A stretch of DNA of 50,229 nt from an uncultured Eubacterium sp. (GTDB taxonomy: Bacteria > Bacillota_A > Clostridia > Lachnospirales > Lachnospiraceae). A program made the translations under genes and the position numbers. Below, one piece after another: positions 24,511 through 33,781 of the stretch (positions within the stretch are counted from its first letter, which is position 1; every line of letters starts with the position of its first letter). The stretch covers positions 1 through 50,229 of the forward strand of contig CAJUSH010000024.1 of the NCBI GenBank assembly GCA_910589045.1, given 5' to 3'. A model generated the notes under the pieces. The model ran no database searches. It had not been told where the DNA came from and saw only the letters and a program-made list of their open reading frames with translations.

Positions 24511-24597
24511 GTTGCACCCTCCCATCATATGCCAAAGCGTGGATTTGCCGCTGCCCGACGGGCCGGTGACGGCGATAAACTCCCCGCGCGCCACCTC
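24511..24597 (-). pseudogene. Fragment of an ABC transporter ATPase
   Basis: Only about 29 residues remain, reading EVARGEFIAVTGPSGSGKST and WHMMGGCN. This is the start of a LolD/MacB-type ATPase through the Walker A motif, after which similarity stops. No Walker B, signature or partner permease follows. It joins the Phd-like fragment at about 24597 in a different frame. The DNA from here down to 24363 contains no gene I can identify. Confidence 0.65.
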
Positions 24598-24794
24598 TCT
24601 CCCTCTTTGCTTCCTCCAAATCTGCATCCGCCGGCAAAATACCAGACAATGATTTCGCTGTTTCCACTCTGTCCTGATAAGGATTTGTCAGCTTTGCCAC
24701 CACTTTTCCGATTCTTGTGATAAAAATATCTTCCGTTTCAGACAGGCCAATATACTTTCCAAGATTATTTGAATTCATTTTCTGTAACTGACAC
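24596..24794 (-). pseudogene. Broken Phd/YefM-family antitoxin gene
   Basis: A GTG at 24794 with AAGGAGG six bases upstream starts MSVTENEFK and then meets a stop at about 24768. One frame over, the sequence continues NNLGKYIGLSETEDIFITRI then GKVVAKLTNPYQDRVETAKS and ILPADADLEEAKRER, which is the normal body of a Phd/prevent-host-death antitoxin. Restoring two A residues in the run near 24768 would rejoin the halves. The C terminus is replaced by an ABC ATPase fragment at 24597, and no toxin gene follows. It is therefore a dead antitoxin remnant. Confidence 0.7.
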
Positions 24795-24934
24795 GAAACG
24801 CCTCCTTCTTCTGCCTTGCATATGAACGAATATCCTACGCGGTTTTGCCAAACATCAACGGTACCATACACGCAGGACATGGCGCAATATCATTTCACAA
24901 AACAGTCCGCTCCCAATATAGTTATGATGCAATC

Positions 24935-27900
24935 CTAGCTGAAATACCTCACACCACTCTCAAAAATTCTCATATCCTGCTCACCGTAAATATTGATCGC
25001 AACCGAATCGCCCCGGCGCTCGGAGTGGGCCATCTTGCCAAGCACCCGTCCGTCCGGGCTGGTGATGCCCTCGATGGCCATGTAGGAGCCGTTCACGTTC
25101 CACTGCTCATCCATTGTCGGATTGCCGGACTCATCGACGTACTGCGTCGCCACCTGCCCGTTTGCAAAGAGACGCTCCAGCCATTCCTTTGATGCCACAA
25201 AGCGCCCCTCCCCATGGGAAGCGGGATTCGTGTACACGCCGCCGAGAGCCGCACCGGAAAGCCACGGCGACTTGTCGGACACAACCTTTGTATAAACCAT
25301 CTTGCTGATGAGACGGCCGATGGTATTGTAGGTGAGCGTCGGTGAATCCGCCGTCTGCTCCGTAATTTTTCCGTAGGGCAAAATCCCCAGCTTGATGAGC
25401 GCCTGGAAGCCGTTGCAGATGCCAAGCACCAGACCGTCACGCTCGTTTAAAAGCTTCATGACCTCCTCGCTGATCTTCTCGCTGCGAAACGCATTGGCAA
25501 AAAACTTTGCGCTTCCCTCCGGCTCGTCGCCTGCGGAAAAGCCTCCCGGGAACATGAGAATCTGCGCCTGTGCGATGGCTCCTGCAAACGCCTCCACGGA
25601 ATCCCGAATGCCCGCCGCATCCAGATTTTTAAATACCCTTGTCACCACGTTCGCCCCCGCGCGCTCAAACGCCCTCGCGCTGTCATACTCGCAGTTTGTT
25701 CCGGGGAATACCGGGATAAATACCGTAGGCTTTGCCACCTTATGCCTGCAGACATAAAACTCCTTCGCCGCAAACAGCCCCGTCTTTACCTCCTCCTTTG
25801 TGTCCACCGCAACCGTGGGGAACACCTTCTCCAGCGTGCCCGTCCAGTGTGCAAGCGCCTCATCCATCGGCAGAGTCATCTCACCACAGACAAACGTCCG
25901 GGTATCGTTGACATACCCGATCACGCACATGCAGTCAAGACCTGCCGCGGCAAACGTCTCCTTTACCTCATCCATGCGTGAGGTGTGAATCTCCGCAACA
26001 ATACTGCCAAATGCCGGCGCAAACAAGGTTTCCGCGGGAACACTGCTGTCGATGGTCACGCCCAGCTTGTTGCCGAAGCCCATCTTGCTGAGGGCTGCCG
26101 CAACACCCTTGCCGTCCGGCGCATAGGCGGAAATAACCGCCCCTTTTCCCGCCAGCTCATGGACCGCATCGTAGAGCTTCATCGCCTGCGCGAAATCCGG
26201 CAGATCGTAGGCATCCCGCTTCATTGTAAAGAGCACCAGCCTGTCCCCGGCGCTTTTCAGCTCCGGTGTGATGATATCCCTCTCCTTCGCCACATCTACT
26301 GCAAAGGAGACAAGCGTAGGCGGAACATCGATCTCGTTGAAGGTACCGGACATGGAATCCTTGCCGCCGATGGAAGGAAGCCCCAGCGCAATCTGCGCCT
26401 GATAAGCGCCCAGCAGTGCCGCAAAGGGCTGACTCCAGCGGGACGGCTCCTCGCTCATCCTGCAAAAATACTCCTGGAACGTAAAGCGAACCTTTGAATA
26501 GTCCCCGCCGGATGCCACGATACGCGCCAGGGATTCTACAACTGCATAAACCGCGCCGTGGTACGGGCTCCAGCTGGAAAGATACGGGTCAAAGCCACAG
26601 GCCATCATCGTCACCGTATCGCATCTGCCCTGTGCCACCGGAAGCTTCGCCACCATGGACTGCGTCTCCGTGAGCTGATAGCGCCCGCCATAGGGCATAA
26701 GCACGCTTCCCGCGCCAATCGAGCCGTCAAAGCGCTCCACCAGGCCCTTCTGCGAGCAGACATTCAGATCCTTTAACGTCTCAATCCAGGCCGTCCTCAC
26801 ATCGCCCTGCTCCAGTGCATCACTCACCTTGTCCAGCTCGTACTTCTGAAAGAAATTGTCCGACGCATCCGGGATATCCACCGCCACCTTTGTCTCCTGA
26901 TGGGCGCCGTTCGTATCCAGAAAGGCCCGGGAAATGTTCACGATCTCCTTTCCCCGCCATTCCAGCACAAGGCGCGGCTCCTCGGTGACGCGCGCCACCT
27001 CAACCGCCTCTAAGTTTTCCTCAGCCGCGTAGCTCAGAAACTGCTCCACGTCCGCGGGTGCGACAACGACAGCCATGCGCTCCTGGGACTCGGAGATGGC
27101 AAGCTCCGTGCCGTCGAGGCCCGCATATTTTTTCGGGACGAGATCCAGCTTCACCCGAAGCCCCGCCGCCAGCTCACCGATGGCCACGGACACGCCGCCA
27201 GCGCCGAAATCATTACACTTTTTAATCATGTGGGACACCTCGGGTCTGCGGAACATACGCTGCAATTTCCGCTCCGTGGGCGCATTCCCTTTCTGTACCT
27301 CCGCGCCGCACACTGCCGTAGACTGGGTGTTGTGCGCCTTCGAGGAGCCGGTAGCGCCGCCGATGCCGTCACGCCCGGTACGACCGCCCAAAAGAATGAT
27401 TACATCGCCGGGATCGGAGGTGAGCCGCTGCACCGCGCTTCTCGGCGCCGCGCCCATGACCGCGCCGATCTCCATGCGCTTTGCCACATAGCCGGGATGG
27501 TAAATTTCCTTCACATAGCCGGTGGCAAGGCCGATCTGGTTTCCGTAGGAGCTGTAGCCTTCGGCCGCCGCGCGCACCAGCTTTTTCTGGGGCAGCTTTC
27601 CCGGGATCGTCTCTTTCACGGACACGGTAGGGTCGGCTGCACCGGTGACACGCATCGCCTGATAGACATAGGTTCTGCCGGAGAGCGGATCGCGGATCGC
27701 ACCGCCCAGACACGTCGCCGCACCGCCGAAGGGCTCAATCTCCGTCGGATGGTTGTGCGTCTCGTTTTTAAAATTCACAAGCCATTCCTCGGTTCGTCCG
27801 TCAACCTCCACCGGAACCACAATCGAGCAGGCATTGATCTCGTCGGATTCCTCCTGATCGTCCAGCTTTCCCTCCTTTTTCAGCCGCTTCATCGCCATGA

Positions 27901-28735
27901 GCGCCAGGTCCATCAGACACACAAACTTATCGTCCCTGCCCGCGTATATCTCGTTGTGGGTTTTCACATAGTCCTCGTAGCTTGCCTCCATAGGCGCACG
28001 ATAATACCCCTCGCCAAAGGTGACATCCGTCAGCTCCGTGGAAAACGTCGTGTGGCGGCAGTGGTCAGACCAGTAGGTATCCAGCACCCGGACCTCCGTC
28101 ACCGACGGGTCGCGCTTCTCCTCATTTTTAAAATAATTCTGGATATGCAAAAAATCCTGAAAGGTCATCGCCAGATTCAGCGAATCGTAAAGCGTACGCA
28201 GATCATCCTCCGTCATCCCGGTAAAGCCGTCAAAAATCTTCACATCCTCCGGCTGCGGGAAATCCTGTACAAGCGTATCCGGCTTTTCCAGTGACGTCTC
28301 CCGGGAGTCCACCGGATTGATACAGTGCTTTTTGATCGCGGCAAGCTCCTCCCCGCTCACGACGCCCTCGATCACATAGGTCGTTGCGGAGCGGATGATC
28401 GGCTCCTCCTCTTCATTTAAGAGCTGCACGCACTGCACCGCCGAGTCCGCGCGCTGGTCAAACTGCCCCGGCAGGTATTCCACACTGAACACCGCCGCGC
28501 CCTTCGCATCGAACGTCTCCTCGTAGAGCTCGTCCACCGGCGGCTCGGAAAATACCGTCACCTTTGCCTTCTCATAAGTCTCGTCCGAAATATTTTCGAT
28601 ATCATAGCGGATCAGCACCCGCACATTTGTCACCGTCCCGATCCCGAGATAGCTTTTAATCTCTGCCTTCAGCTCCTTTGCGGCTACCGCAAAATCGGGC
28701 TTCTTCTCCGCATACACGCGACGCACTTTGCTCAT
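24935..28735 (-). CDS. purL: Phosphoribosylformylglycinamidine synthase, single-chain type
   Basis: This 1,266-residue enzyme makes FGAM from FGAR, glutamine and ATP in purine synthesis. It combines the synthetase halves (VLDTYWSDHCRHTTF, KNETHNHPTEIEPFGGAATC, FGAGGVSVAIGE, SIGGKDSMSG) with a C-terminal glutaminase: VFPGTNCEYDSARAF, PGGFSAGDEPEGSAKFF, nucleophile Cys in LGICNGFQAL, and the His/Glu pair in YTNPASHGEGRF. It replaces the separate PurL, PurQ and PurS of bacilli. The start at 28735 (MSKVRRVYAEKK) has GGAGG seven bases upstream. It is transcribed alone from 28838-28866 and no other pur genes are near. No purine riboswitch was seen in the 100-base leader. Confidence 0.96.
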   Translation of the reverse strand: MSKVRRVYAEKKPDFAVAAKELKAEIKSYLGIGTVTNVRVLIRYDIENISDETYEKAKVTVFSEPPVDELYEETFDAKGAAVFSVEYLPGQFDQRADSAVQCVQLLNEEEEPIIRSATTYVIEGVVSGEELAAIKKHCINPVDSRETSLEKPDTLVQDFPQPEDVKIFDGFTGMTEDDLRTLYDSLNLAMTFQDFLHIQNYFKNEEKRDPSVTEVRVLDTYWSDHCRHTTFSTELTDVTFGEGYYRAPMEASYEDYVKTHNEIYAGRDDKFVCLMDLALMAMKRLKKEGKLDDQEESDEINACSIVVPVEVDGRTEEWLVNFKNETHNHPTEIEPFGGAATCLGGAIRDPLSGRTYVYQAMRVTGAADPTVSVKETIPGKLPQKKLVRAAAEGYSSYGNQIGLATGYVKEIYHPGYVAKRMEIGAVMGAAPRSAVQRLTSDPGDVIILLGGRTGRDGIGGATGSSKAHNTQSTAVCGAEVQKGNAPTERKLQRMFRRPEVSHMIKKCNDFGAGGVSVAIGELAAGLRVKLDLVPKKYAGLDGTELAISESQERMAVVVAPADVEQFLSYAAEENLEAVEVARVTEEPRLVLEWRGKEIVNISRAFLDTNGAHQETKVAVDIPDASDNFFQKYELDKVSDALEQGDVRTAWIETLKDLNVCSQKGLVERFDGSIGAGSVLMPYGGRYQLTETQSMVAKLPVAQGRCDTVTMMACGFDPYLSSWSPYHGAVYAVVESLARIVASGGDYSKVRFTFQEYFCRMSEEPSRWSQPFAALLGAYQAQIALGLPSIGGKDSMSGTFNEIDVPPTLVSFAVDVAKERDIITPELKSAGDRLVLFTMKRDAYDLPDFAQAMKLYDAVHELAGKGAVISAYAPDGKGVAAALSKMGFGNKLGVTIDSSVPAETLFAPAFGSIVAEIHTSRMDEVKETFAAAGLDCMCVIGYVNDTRTFVCGEMTLPMDEALAHWTGTLEKVFPTVAVDTKEEVKTGLFAAKEFYVCRHKVAKPTVFIPVFPGTNCEYDSARAFERAGANVVTRVFKNLDAAGIRDSVEAFAGAIAQAQILMFPGGFSAGDEPEGSAKFFANAFRSEKISEEVMKLLNERDGLVLGICNGFQALIKLGILPYGKITEQTADSPTLTYNTIGRLISKMVYTKVVSDKSPWLSGAALGGVYTNPASHGEGRFVASKEWLERLFANGQVATQYVDESGNPTMDEQWNVNGSYMAIEGITSPDGRVLGKMAHSERRGDSVAINIYGEQDMRIFESGVRYFS

Positions 28736-28837
28736 CGTTGTTCCTCCATTTGTGGCAGCGCCCGGAAACAAGCCCCAAAAATCCGACGGACTTTTGCGCC
28801 CGGCCCGAAACGCCTGCGTTGATTTTATAATACCTAT

Positions 28838-28866
28838 ATAATAAGGAAAAAGGCGCAGGAATGCAA
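28838..28866 (-). promoter_or_regulatory. Promoter of purL
   Basis: On the minus strand -35 TTGCAT (28866-28861) and -10 TATTAT (28843-28838) are 17 bases apart. The leader is about 95 bases. The surrounding AT-rich stretch contains further TATAAA-like boxes downstream. Confidence 0.65.
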
Positions 28867-28908
28867 GGCTTCTTTTCACGCTCTGCTCCATAACTTATAA
28901 CCGCGCAT

Positions 28909-31521
28909 TCACTGCTCGTCAGCGGGCACTTCGCCATGAGACGGGCAGCTTTTCCAGAACTCCTCCAGCAGCCCCTCCACCTGCTCCAGCGTACAGCTCT
29001 GATAGCGCTCCCACTCCCGGGGAAAAAGACGCAGATTCTCCCACTGCAAAAAGCGCTCGTCCAGAAGCGCGATCACCCCTACGTCCGAGAGCGTGCGGAT
29101 AACACGCCCCGCCGCCTGCTGTACCTTGTTCATGCCCGGAAAGCGGTACACGTAGTCAAAGCCGTCGATATCCCGTGCGTCAAAAAAGCGCTTTAAAATC
29201 TCGCTCTCTCCGCCGATCTGGGGGATTCCGGTGCCCACGATAATGGCGCCGATAAGCTGATCCTCCCGCAAATCCACACCCTCCCCGAAAATGCCGCCCA
29301 TGACGCAGAACGCCACCATGGAACGCTCCCGCTCCCTTGTAAATTCCAGCAAAAAAGCCTCCCGCTGCTGCTCCTTCATGTTTTGCACCTGCATCATAAC
29401 ATCCACCCGCTCTCCCGCCAGCTGCTCAAACTGCTCCTCCACATCCAGAAGCATCCTGTAGGAGGGGAAAAAGGCGATATAGTTTCCGCGCCTGGCCAAA
29501 GCGATCTTTTCTATATAAGAAGCAATCCGCGCAAACTCCCCGGGCGTACGTCTTGTGTATTTGCTGCTCACATCCCGTCCCACCAAAAGCAGACGCTGCT
29601 CGTCGGTAAACACCGACTGAGCGTACACCGCATAATTATCCGTTTTCGTGGACAGCAGGCGCTTATAGTAGGCAATCGGCAGCAGTGTCCCGGAGAAAAA
29701 GACGGTGCTGCGCGCCTTGTTCAGACACTCCTGCAGATTAACAGAAGGGTCCGCACAGTAGAGCTTGACCGCAAACTCCCGCTCCTCAAAGGATGCGTAG
29801 ATCACATAGTTCCCGTCCACCACCTCGTGGATATTCAAAAAATTGCGCAGCTCAAAATAAAACCCCAGCACCGTATCCTTTTCGGGAAGCGTCAGCGGAC
29901 GCTGCAAAAAGCGCTCCATCTCCGATGCCAGCCGCATGAGCGCGAACACCAGATCATTGATATTGGTGAGCACCTCATAGGACTCGCACTCCCGCTTGTA
30001 TTCCAGCAAAAGCCGGTTGACCCGCTCCAGGGCGCGCTCCACCTTTTTGCTGAAGGGCTTCAAAAGCCGCTTCACAGCGAGCACCTCCTCCTTCACGATG
30101 CGCGCCGAGTACATCTGCCTGCCCCGCTCCACCAGGTTGTGGGCCTCGTCCACCAGAAACAGGTAATCCCCCTTGATGCCCTCGCCGAAAAACCGCTTTA
30201 AGTACACGTTCGGGTCAAACACGTAGTTGTAATCACCGACAATCACATCACACCAGCTTGCTGTGTCCAGGCACAGCTCAAAGGGGCAGACCATAAACGC
30301 ATCCGCCTGCGCCAAAAGCACCTCCCGCGAAAAGCAGTCCTCCCGCTGCAGCAGGTCAAACACCGCATCGTTGACCCGGTCAAAATGCCCTTTCGCGTAG
30401 GGGCAGTCGTCGGGATTGCAATCCGGCTTTTCGCACCTGCATAATTTCTCCTTCGCCGTGATCTGGACCACCTTGCCCCGGTAGCCCTTCCCGCGGAAAA
30501 CCGCAAACGTCTCCATGGCCACCGCCGCCGTCACCGTCTTTGCCGTCAGGTAAAAAATCTTTTCCCCCTGCCCCTCTCCTACCGCCCGCACCGCGGGAAA
30601 CAGGACGGAGACCGTCTTCCCGGTTCCCGTGGGCGCCTGGATAAACAGGTTTTTGCGCCGCAATATCGTCCGGTACACATCCCCGGCAAGCTTTTTCTGC
30701 CCCTCCCGGTAATCAAACGGAAACTCCATCTGCCGGATGGATGCAATGCTCGTCTGATGCCACTCATACTGAAAATCCGCCCATTTTTTGTATTCCTCCA
30801 TCAAATCATCAAACCAGCGCTGCAATTCTGCAAATGCATAATGCGCAAAGAAGCGGTTCACCTCCTCGGTGTCCAGATTGCAGTAGGTCATCTGCACTCC
30901 AACCTCTGGAAGCTCATGGGATGCCGCGTACATGTAGGCATAGCACTTCGCCTGGGCCAGATGCACCGGCACCGGGGCCTCCATCAGCGTCACGTCCTGA
31001 TACACTCCCTTGATCTCGTCGATACATGGAATCTCTTCCCACACCACAATATCATCGGCACGCCCTTCGATACCCCCGCCTGCCGGTGAATCTTCCTCAT
31101 CTGCTCTGCGCACAAAAATGCCGTCGGCACATCCCTCGCTGCGCCCTCCTGCCCGGAAATCCCCCGCATCTGCTGTGCGCATAAAAACACCGTCGGCCCT
31201 CCCCTCGATGCTTAATACGTAGCGCTCCGTCATAACCGGATACCGCAGCGGCACCTCTGCACTGTAGCTGCTTCCCATCGCACGCTGCAGCTTTTTGTGG
31301 ATGCGCGTGCCTTCCTGCATGGCACGAAGCTGCATCCCCCGGGTGCTCCGGTTATCGATATCCCCACTGCGCAGCAAAAACTCCACCAGGCTGCGCACCG
31401 AGATACGCACCTGCTGGAGTGGATGTTTCTCATCTGTCCTATTCTCCTGCGGATTCCTCAAACCTGTTTCTTCCATAAATAAAGTCATTCCTGTACTGCA
31501 AACCCTGTTTTCCCGCGGCAT
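28909..31521 (-). CDS. XPD/DinG-type DNA helicase with N-terminal PD-(D/E)XK-like domain
   Basis: The 870-residue protein joins a RecB/Cas4-like nuclease region (about 95-180; ending IPCIDEIKGVY, the E-x-K motif) to a superfamily 2 Rad3/XPD helicase. Helicase motifs are QAPTGTGKT (about 294-302), four iron-sulphur-type cysteines (LCRCEKPDCNPDDCP and MVCPFELC), LVDEAHNLVERGRQ, FFSGTLLP, VMGGIFGEGVDL and QAAGRVIRT. It probably unwinds DNA in repair. The nuclease part contains a 23-residue tandem duplication (see 31069-31206). The ATG at 31521 follows the upstream stop directly; ATG codons at 31488 and 31476 are alternatives. The small gene upstream is probably in the same transcript. Confidence 0.9.
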   Translation of the reverse strand: MPRENRVCSTGMTLFMEETGLRNPQENRTDEKHPLQQVRISVRSLVEFLLRSGDIDNRSTRGMQLRAMQEGTRIHKKLQRAMGSSYSAEVPLRYPVMTERYVLSIEGRADGVFMRTADAGDFRAGGRSEGCADGIFVRRADEEDSPAGGGIEGRADDIVVWEEIPCIDEIKGVYQDVTLMEAPVPVHLAQAKCYAYMYAASHELPEVGVQMTYCNLDTEEVNRFFAHYAFAELQRWFDDLMEEYKKWADFQYEWHQTSIASIRQMEFPFDYREGQKKLAGDVYRTILRRKNLFIQAPTGTGKTVSVLFPAVRAVGEGQGEKIFYLTAKTVTAAVAMETFAVFRGKGYRGKVVQITAKEKLCRCEKPDCNPDDCPYAKGHFDRVNDAVFDLLQREDCFSREVLLAQADAFMVCPFELCLDTASWCDVIVGDYNYVFDPNVYLKRFFGEGIKGDYLFLVDEAHNLVERGRQMYSARIVKEEVLAVKRLLKPFSKKVERALERVNRLLLEYKRECESYEVLTNINDLVFALMRLASEMERFLQRPLTLPEKDTVLGFYFELRNFLNIHEVVDGNYVIYASFEEREFAVKLYCADPSVNLQECLNKARSTVFFSGTLLPIAYYKRLLSTKTDNYAVYAQSVFTDEQRLLLVGRDVSSKYTRRTPGEFARIASYIEKIALARRGNYIAFFPSYRMLLDVEEQFEQLAGERVDVMMQVQNMKEQQREAFLLEFTRERERSMVAFCVMGGIFGEGVDLREDQLIGAIIVGTGIPQIGGESEILKRFFDARDIDGFDYVYRFPGMNKVQQAAGRVIRTLSDVGVIALLDERFLQWENLRLFPREWERYQSCTLEQVEGLLEEFWKSCPSHGEVPADEQ
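31069..31206 (-). repeat. In-frame 69-bp tandem duplication inside the helicase gene
   Basis: Two 69-base units encode EGRADGVFMRTADAGDFRAG (plus GRS) and EGCADGIFVRRADEEDSPAG (plus GGI), followed by a third partial unit EGRADDIVVWEE. The first strand of the nuclease-like domain, with its possible metal-binding Asp, is thus present three times in a row before the E-x-K motif. The units differ at several codons, so the duplication is not very recent. Confidence 0.85.
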
Positions 31522-31725
31522 CTAAAAGAGCATATCCTCAAAGTACGGGCACAGATTTCTCGCTGTCGGGTCCTTTCCGCCCTCGCCGCGGCACGCCCGG
31601 TTCGACGCCCGGCAGTCCGTGTCACAGTACCAGCGCTCCGGCAGCTCAGGCTCCCCTTTCGTTCCATTTTGTGAACACGCATCCAGCTGCTCATGTTCCT
31701 GCAAATTCTTTTCCGTCTCACCCAT
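31522..31725 (-). CDS. Small cysteine-containing protein, unknown function
   Basis: This 67-residue protein starts with an acidic, Gln-rich part (MGETEKNLQEHEQLDACSQN) and ends with a cysteine-rich tail, ERWYCDTDCRASNRACRG and ARNLCPYFEDMLF. Spacings of C-x3-C-x5-C suggest a small metal site. The start at 31725 has GAGGT about eight bases upstream; a GTG at 31746 is an alternative. Its stop codon touches the helicase start, so the two are probably translated together. I do not recognise the family; short length makes the call moderate. Confidence 0.55.
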   Translation of the reverse strand: MGETEKNLQEHEQLDACSQNGTKGEPELPERWYCDTDCRASNRACRGEGGKDPTARNLCPYFEDMLF

Positions 31726-32257
31726 CGCCCTGACCTCTTTTCCCACAGCTGTTTTACAGCACCTTTCATCACAATTGTATTGTTGAAATATTTCCGGCGC
31801 AATCAGCTGAATTAAAAACTGATATACTTAGTTTATCATGGATTTTTATTCTCAACAACTACATATCTGAAAATTTTCATGTACAAGCTGCTGTCTGAGT
31901 TACTTTTCACGTGGGGGCAGGAATGCGCATTTACTGCGCTGTCTGAAGCATGTCCGCCCGCAGCAAATACCCGCGCTTCCGCAGAGATTATGCAGCCGCA
32001 CACAGCACAGGGGCCGGATCCGGCTCGTGCATTGCAGCGCCTGCGCTCTGTCCGTTCAAAAATAAATATGACAGATTATGCCGGTTTTTTTGCGCAGGTT
32101 TTGTCACATTTGCCGATAAAATTTTTTTGTCAATCTCCCAAAAGTGTAAAAGTTTTAAAAATATGTTTATACAATCATGGATTTTTGTCTATAGACACCA
32201 ACCGAGAAAAACGTTACACTGGTTTTAACAAAAAAATTAGATGGAGGGGCAATCATT
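31726..32257. other. AT-rich intergenic region upstream of glpK
   Basis: This 530-base gap has no gene I can support. It holds a partial dispersed repeat (31899-31944) and, from about 32090, a very AT-rich stretch before glpK. A TATACAAT (near 32170) could be the glpK -10 region but has no good -35 partner, so the promoter is not assigned. I looked for a GlpP-type terminator hairpin before glpK and did not find one. Confidence 0.5.
31899..31944. repeat. Partial copy of dispersed repeat (end plus hairpin)
   Basis: Starts with the terminal sequence GTTACTTTTCAC (31899-31910), then GGCAGGAATGCGCATTTACT and GCGC, which is the inverted form of the right end of the copies at 1-52 and 16554-16725. 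The other end is not recognisable; it may be decayed. Confidence 0.7.
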
Positions 32258-33754
32258 ATGGCAAAATATGTAATGGCACTCGATGCCGGAACCACAAGCA
32301 ACCGTTGTATTCTCTTTAACGAAAAGGGCGAAATGTGCAGCGTTGCACAGAAAGAGTTTACACAGTTTTTCCCTCAGCCCGGCTGGGTAGAGCATGACGC
32401 AGACGAAATCTGGTCCACTCAGCTGGAAGTTGCAAAGGAGGCTATGGCGAATGTAAACGCCACCGCAGCCGACATCGCAGCGATCGGTATCACCAATCAG
32501 CGTGAGACCACCATCGTATGGGATAAGAATACAGGAGAGCCTGTGTACCACGCAATCGTATGGCAGTGCCGCAGAACTTCCGAGTATTGTGATTCCTTAA
32601 AGGACAAGGGTCTGACCGACAAGTTCCGCGAGAAGACCGGACTTGTGATCGACGCTTACTTCTCAGGCTCCAAGGTAAAATGGATCCTCGACAACGTAGA
32701 GGGTGTTCGTGAGAGAGCAGAAAAGGGCGAGCTGCTTTTCGGTACCGTTGAGACATGGCTGATCTGGAAGCTCACAAAGGGCGCCGTTCACGTAACGGAT
32801 TACTCCAACGCAGCAAGAACCATGCTCTTCAATATCACCACCTTAGAGTGGGATGACGAGATCTTAGCTGAGCTGGCTATCCCTAAGAGCATGCTTCCCA
32901 CACCCAAGCCTTCCAGCTGTGTATACGGCGATGCAAACCCTGAATTTTTCGGCGGCCCGATCCCGATCGCAGGCGCTGCAGGTGACCAGCAGGCAGCATT
33001 GTTCGGACAGACCTGCTTCAACGAGGGCGAGGCAAAGAATACATACGGAACCGGCTGCTTCTTATTGATGAACACCGGCGAGAAGCCCGTATTCTCCAAG
33101 AACGGACTCGTTACCACCATCGCATGGGGACTTGACGGCAAAGTAAATTACGCATTAGAGGGATCAATCTTCGTAGCAGGCGCTGCGATCCAGTGGCTGC
33201 GCGACGAGATGAAATTCGTTGACTCCGCTCCCGATTCCGAATACATGGCACGCAAGGTTAAGGATACCAACGGCTGCTACGTTGTACCCGCATTCACCGG
33301 CCTTGGCGCTCCCTACTGGGATCAGTATGCAAGAGGCTCCATCGTTGGAATTACCCGTGGTGTCAACAAATATCACATCATCCGTGCGACACTTGAGTCA
33401 CTTGCTTATCAGGTAAATGACGTGCTCACCGCGATGAAGGCTGACTCCGGCATTGACCTTGCTGCATTAAAGGTTGACGGCGGCGCTTCCGCAAACAACC
33501 TGCTGATGCAGATGCAGGCCGATATCAGCCAGGCTCCCGTAAACCGTCCGGTTTGCGTAGAGACAACCGCTATGGGCGCTGCTTACCTCGCAGGTCTTGC
33601 TGTCGGCTACTGGGCAAACAAGGAGGACGTTATCAAAAACTGGGCGATCGACCGCACCTTCACACCCGAGATTTCCGCTGAGGAAGCCGCACAGAAAAAC
33701 AAGATGTGGAAGAAAGCGGTTACCTACGCATTCAACTGGGCAAAAGAAGACTAA
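32258..33754 (+). CDS. glpK: Glycerol kinase
   Basis: This 498-residue FGGY-family kinase phosphorylates glycerol to sn-glycerol 3-phosphate. The ATP/phosphate segment MALDAGTTSNRCILF, the substrate motif ITNQRETTIVWD, TDYSNAARTMLFNI and the C-terminal DGGASANNLLMQMQAD are all typical. The ATG at 32258 has GGAGGGG eight bases upstream. Codon use is strongly biased to a few codons, suggesting high expression. glpF follows after 27 bases with its own AGGAGG, so the pair forms a glycerol uptake operon; kinase action traps glycerol entering through the channel. Confidence 0.97.
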   Translation: MAKYVMALDAGTTSNRCILFNEKGEMCSVAQKEFTQFFPQPGWVEHDADEIWSTQLEVAKEAMANVNATAADIAAIGITNQRETTIVWDKNTGEPVYHAIVWQCRRTSEYCDSLKDKGLTDKFREKTGLVIDAYFSGSKVKWILDNVEGVRERAEKGELLFGTVETWLIWKLTKGAVHVTDYSNAARTMLFNITTLEWDDEILAELAIPKSMLPTPKPSSCVYGDANPEFFGGPIPIAGAAGDQQAALFGQTCFNEGEAKNTYGTGCFLLMNTGEKPVFSKNGLVTTIAWGLDGKVNYALEGSIFVAGAAIQWLRDEMKFVDSAPDSEYMARKVKDTNGCYVVPAFTGLGAPYWDQYARGSIVGITRGVNKYHIIRATLESLAYQVNDVLTAMKADSGIDLAALKVDGGASANNLLMQMQADISQAPVNRPVCVETTAMGAAYLAGLAVGYWANKEDVIKNWAIDRTFTPEISAEEAAQKNKMWKKAVTYAFNWAKED

Positions 33755-33781
33755 TCTGACCAACAGAGAGGAGGAATTTAT

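Noticed and set aside
28736..28837. Possible purine riboswitch in the purL leader
   Set aside because: The leader was read for the conserved purine-aptamer junction and paired loops; none were seen, and there is no terminator stem before the gene.
31009..31206. Cas4/RecB-like E-x-K motif suggesting a CRISPR-linked nuclease
   Set aside because: The motif is part of an XPD-type helicase fusion; there is no repeat-spacer array and no other cas gene in the window.
32090..32257. GlpP-controlled terminator before glpK
   Set aside because: Only weak AACC/GGTT pairing was found with no stable stem and T run in the expected position.
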